Assembly (NCBI GenBank): GCA_020025515.1
Contig: JAHHRZ010000020.1
Coordinates: 1-43,035, forward strand
DNA from: Oscillospiraceae bacterium
Lineage (GTDB): Bacteria > Bacillota > Clostridia > Oscillospirales > Oscillospiraceae
DNA length: 43,035 bases
Direction of reading: 5' to 3'
Below the pieces are notes generated by a model, which made no database searches, was not told where the DNA came from, and worked only from the letters and a program-made list of their open reading frames with translations. The translations under genes were made by a program, and so were the position numbers. Below, in pieces: positions 41,736-43,035 of this stretch. Each line of letters starts with the position of its first letter. The first letter of the stretch is position 1.

Positions 41736-42938
41736 ATGGCAAAGCAGAAATTTGAAAGAAGCAAGCCTCATGTTAACATCGGCACCATTGGCCATGTTGA
41801 CCACGGCAAGACCACTCTGACCGCTGCTATCACCAAGTACCTGTCCCTGTCCGGCAACGCCAGCTTCGAGGACTACGCTTCCATCGATAAGGCTCCCGAG
41901 GAGAAGGCTCGTGGTATCACGATCAACACCGCTCACGTTGAGTACCAGACCGAGGCTCGTCACTACGCTCACGTTGACTGCCCCGGCCACGCTGACTATA
42001 TCAAGAACATGATCACCGGTGCTGCTCAGATGGACGGCGCTATCCTGGTTATCGCTGCTACCGATGGCCCCATGGCTCAGACCAAGGAGCATCTGCTGCT
42101 GGCTCGTCAGGTTGGCGTTCCCGCAATCGTTGTTTTCCTGAACAAGTGCGATCAGGTTGACGACGAGGAGCTGCTGGAGCTGGTTGAGATGGAAGTCCGT
42201 GAGACTCTGGACTACTACGAGTTCCCCGGCGACGACACCCCCATCATCAAGGGTTCCGCTCTGAACGCTCTGATCTGCGAGTCCAACGATCCCAGCGATC
42301 CCGCTTACGCCTGCATCAAGGAGCTGATGGATAGCGTTGATAACTACATCCCCACTCCTGACCGTAAGGCTGACCAGCCCTTCCTGATGCCCGTTGAGGA
42401 CGTGTTCACCATTTCCGGCCGTGGTACTGTTGCTACCGGTCGTGTTGAGCGTGGCCAGATCAAGAAGAACGAGCCTGTTGACATCGTCGGTCTGACCGAG
42501 GAGAAGAAGGCTTCCGTTGTTACCGACATCGAAATGTTCCACAAGCTGCTGGACTACGCAGAAGCCGGTGATAACATCGGTGCTCTGCTGCGTGGCGTGG
42601 ACAAGAAGACCATTCAGCGTGGTCAGGTTCTGGCTAAGCCCGGTTCCATCCACCCCCTGACCAAGTTCAAGGGCCAGGTTTACGTCCTGTCCAAGGAAGA
42701 AGGCGGCCGTCATACTCCCTTCTTCAACAACTACCGTCCTCAGTTCTATTTCCGTACCACTGACGTGACCGGTATCATCACCCTGCCCGAAGGCGTTGAG
42801 ATGTGCATGCCCGGCGATAACGTCATCATGGACGTTGAGCTGATCACCCCCATCGCTATCGAGAAGGGCCTCCGCTTCGCTATCCGCGAGGGCGGCCGTA
42901 CCGTCGGTTCCGGTGTTGTCACCGAGATCGCTGAGTAA
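41736..42938 (+). CDS. tuf: elongation factor Tu
   Basis: The 400-residue GTPase that delivers aminoacyl-tRNA. GHVDHGKT (19-26), DCPGHADY and NKCD are visible, followed by two beta-barrel domains ending in GGRTVGSGVV. AGGAGG lies eight bases before the ATG. Codon bias is extreme (almost only AAG, CTG, CGT, GTT). The effector segment keeps APEEKARGITI. It is followed by a strong terminator. Confidence 0.99.
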   Translation: MAKQKFERSKPHVNIGTIGHVDHGKTTLTAAITKYLSLSGNASFEDYASIDKAPEEKARGITINTAHVEYQTEARHYAHVDCPGHADYIKNMITGAAQMDGAILVIAATDGPMAQTKEHLLLARQVGVPAIVVFLNKCDQVDDEELLELVEMEVRETLDYYEFPGDDTPIIKGSALNALICESNDPSDPAYACIKELMDSVDNYIPTPDRKADQPFLMPVEDVFTISGRGTVATGRVERGQIKKNEPVDIVGLTEEKKASVVTDIEMFHKLLDYAEAGDNIGALLRGVDKKTIQRGQVLAKPGSIHPLTKFKGQVYVLSKEEGGRHTPFFNNYRPQFYFRTTDVTGIITLPEGVEMCMPGDNVIMDVELITPIAIEKGLRFAIREGGRTVGSGVVTEIAE

Positions 42939-42950
42939 TTTTTGAAAATG

Positions 42951-42985
42951 TGCGCACACTGCCGTCAGGTAGTGTGCGCATTTTT
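42951..42985 (+). terminator. intrinsic terminator of tuf
   Basis: A 13-pair stem (42951-42963 with 42968-42980, one G-T) closes a GTCA loop and is followed by TTTTT. Confidence 0.92.
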
Positions 42986-42990
42986 GTATA

Positions 42991-43018
42991 AAGAAAACCA
43001 CCGGCGGTGCCGGTGGTT
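42991..43018 (-). terminator. leftward terminator of a gene beyond the right edge
   Basis: AACCACCGG (42996-43004) pairs with CCGGTGGTT (43010-43018). On the minus strand the tail is TTCTT, and no plus-strand gene needs it, so a convergent minus-strand gene probably lies just outside the window. Confidence 0.6.
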
Positions 43019-43035
43019 CAAAAAAGCTTTAGCTA

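Noticed and set aside
41733..43001. 422-codon minus-strand frame opposite tuf
   Set aside because: Antisense shadow of the tuf gene; it also runs through the tuf terminator.
1..43035. CRISPR arrays, tRNA or rRNA genes, phage or defence genes
   Set aside because: No regularly spaced repeats, no cloverleaf or rRNA segments, and no integrase, capsid, nuclease or toxin-antitoxin genes were recognised.

Overview
The window looks like chromosomal DNA of a spore-forming, low-oxygen Clostridia (Firmicutes), most likely an Oscillospiraceae/Ruminococcaceae-type gut bacterium. The evidence is the gene order rpoB-rpoC-L7Ae-rpsL-rpsG-fusA-tuf, a YlmC/YmxH sporulation protein, the acetylase branch of lysine synthesis, a carboxyspermidine polyamine route, strong Shine-Dalgarno sites, GTG and TTG starts, and TTGACA/TATAAT promoters. 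Taxonomy is inferred from gene content only.

Layout. 1-90 is the 3' end (domains V and VI) of a group II intron cut by the left edge. 91-570 is non-coding. 621-1602 (minus) holds a membrane-anchored YARHG protein and a 42-residue membrane peptide. 1796-7668 (plus) holds an HD phosphohydrolase, thiamine pyrophosphokinase, a P-type ATPase and uvrB. 7944-11148 (plus) is a phospholipid operon: PAP2 phosphatase, flippase-like membrane protein, phosphatidylserine synthase and phosphatidylserine decarboxylase. 11324-13219 (minus) is a self-contained GntR/ABC-transporter operon with a visible promoter and operator. 13478-13780 is ylmC. 13941-16632 (minus) is larE-larB-larC for the nickel-pincer cofactor. 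16901-17365 is an AT-richer GNAT gene. 17592-22784 (minus) and the divergent dapH at 22859 form a diaminopimelate/lysine cluster (deacetylase, aminotransferase, dapA, dapB, aspartate kinase).

23558-24238 is a 680-base gap. It carries a consensus promoter, a richly folded RNA and an intrinsic terminator placed 12 bases before the start codon of a polyamine operon (speA-speE-speB-carboxyspermidine dehydrogenase-nspC, 24239-29930). This leader is the most interesting element of the window. 30351-42938 is the RNA polymerase and str-type translation block. It is split by terminators and promoters into rpoBC, L7Ae-rpsL-rpsG-fusA, and tuf with its own promoter.

How the genes fit together. The lysine cluster starts from aspartate; aspartate semialdehyde, its second intermediate, is also the aminopropyl donor for carboxyspermidine synthesis in the next operon, so the two neighbouring systems share a branch point. 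SpeA and SpeB would make putrescine from arginine through agmatine. The dehydrogenase/NspC pair would make spermidine without decarboxylated SAM, yet a SpeE-type aminopropyltransferase lies in the same operon with no speD visible. The pssA/psd operon would make phosphatidylethanolamine. The lar genes would make the cofactor of LarA-type enzymes, but no larA is present here.
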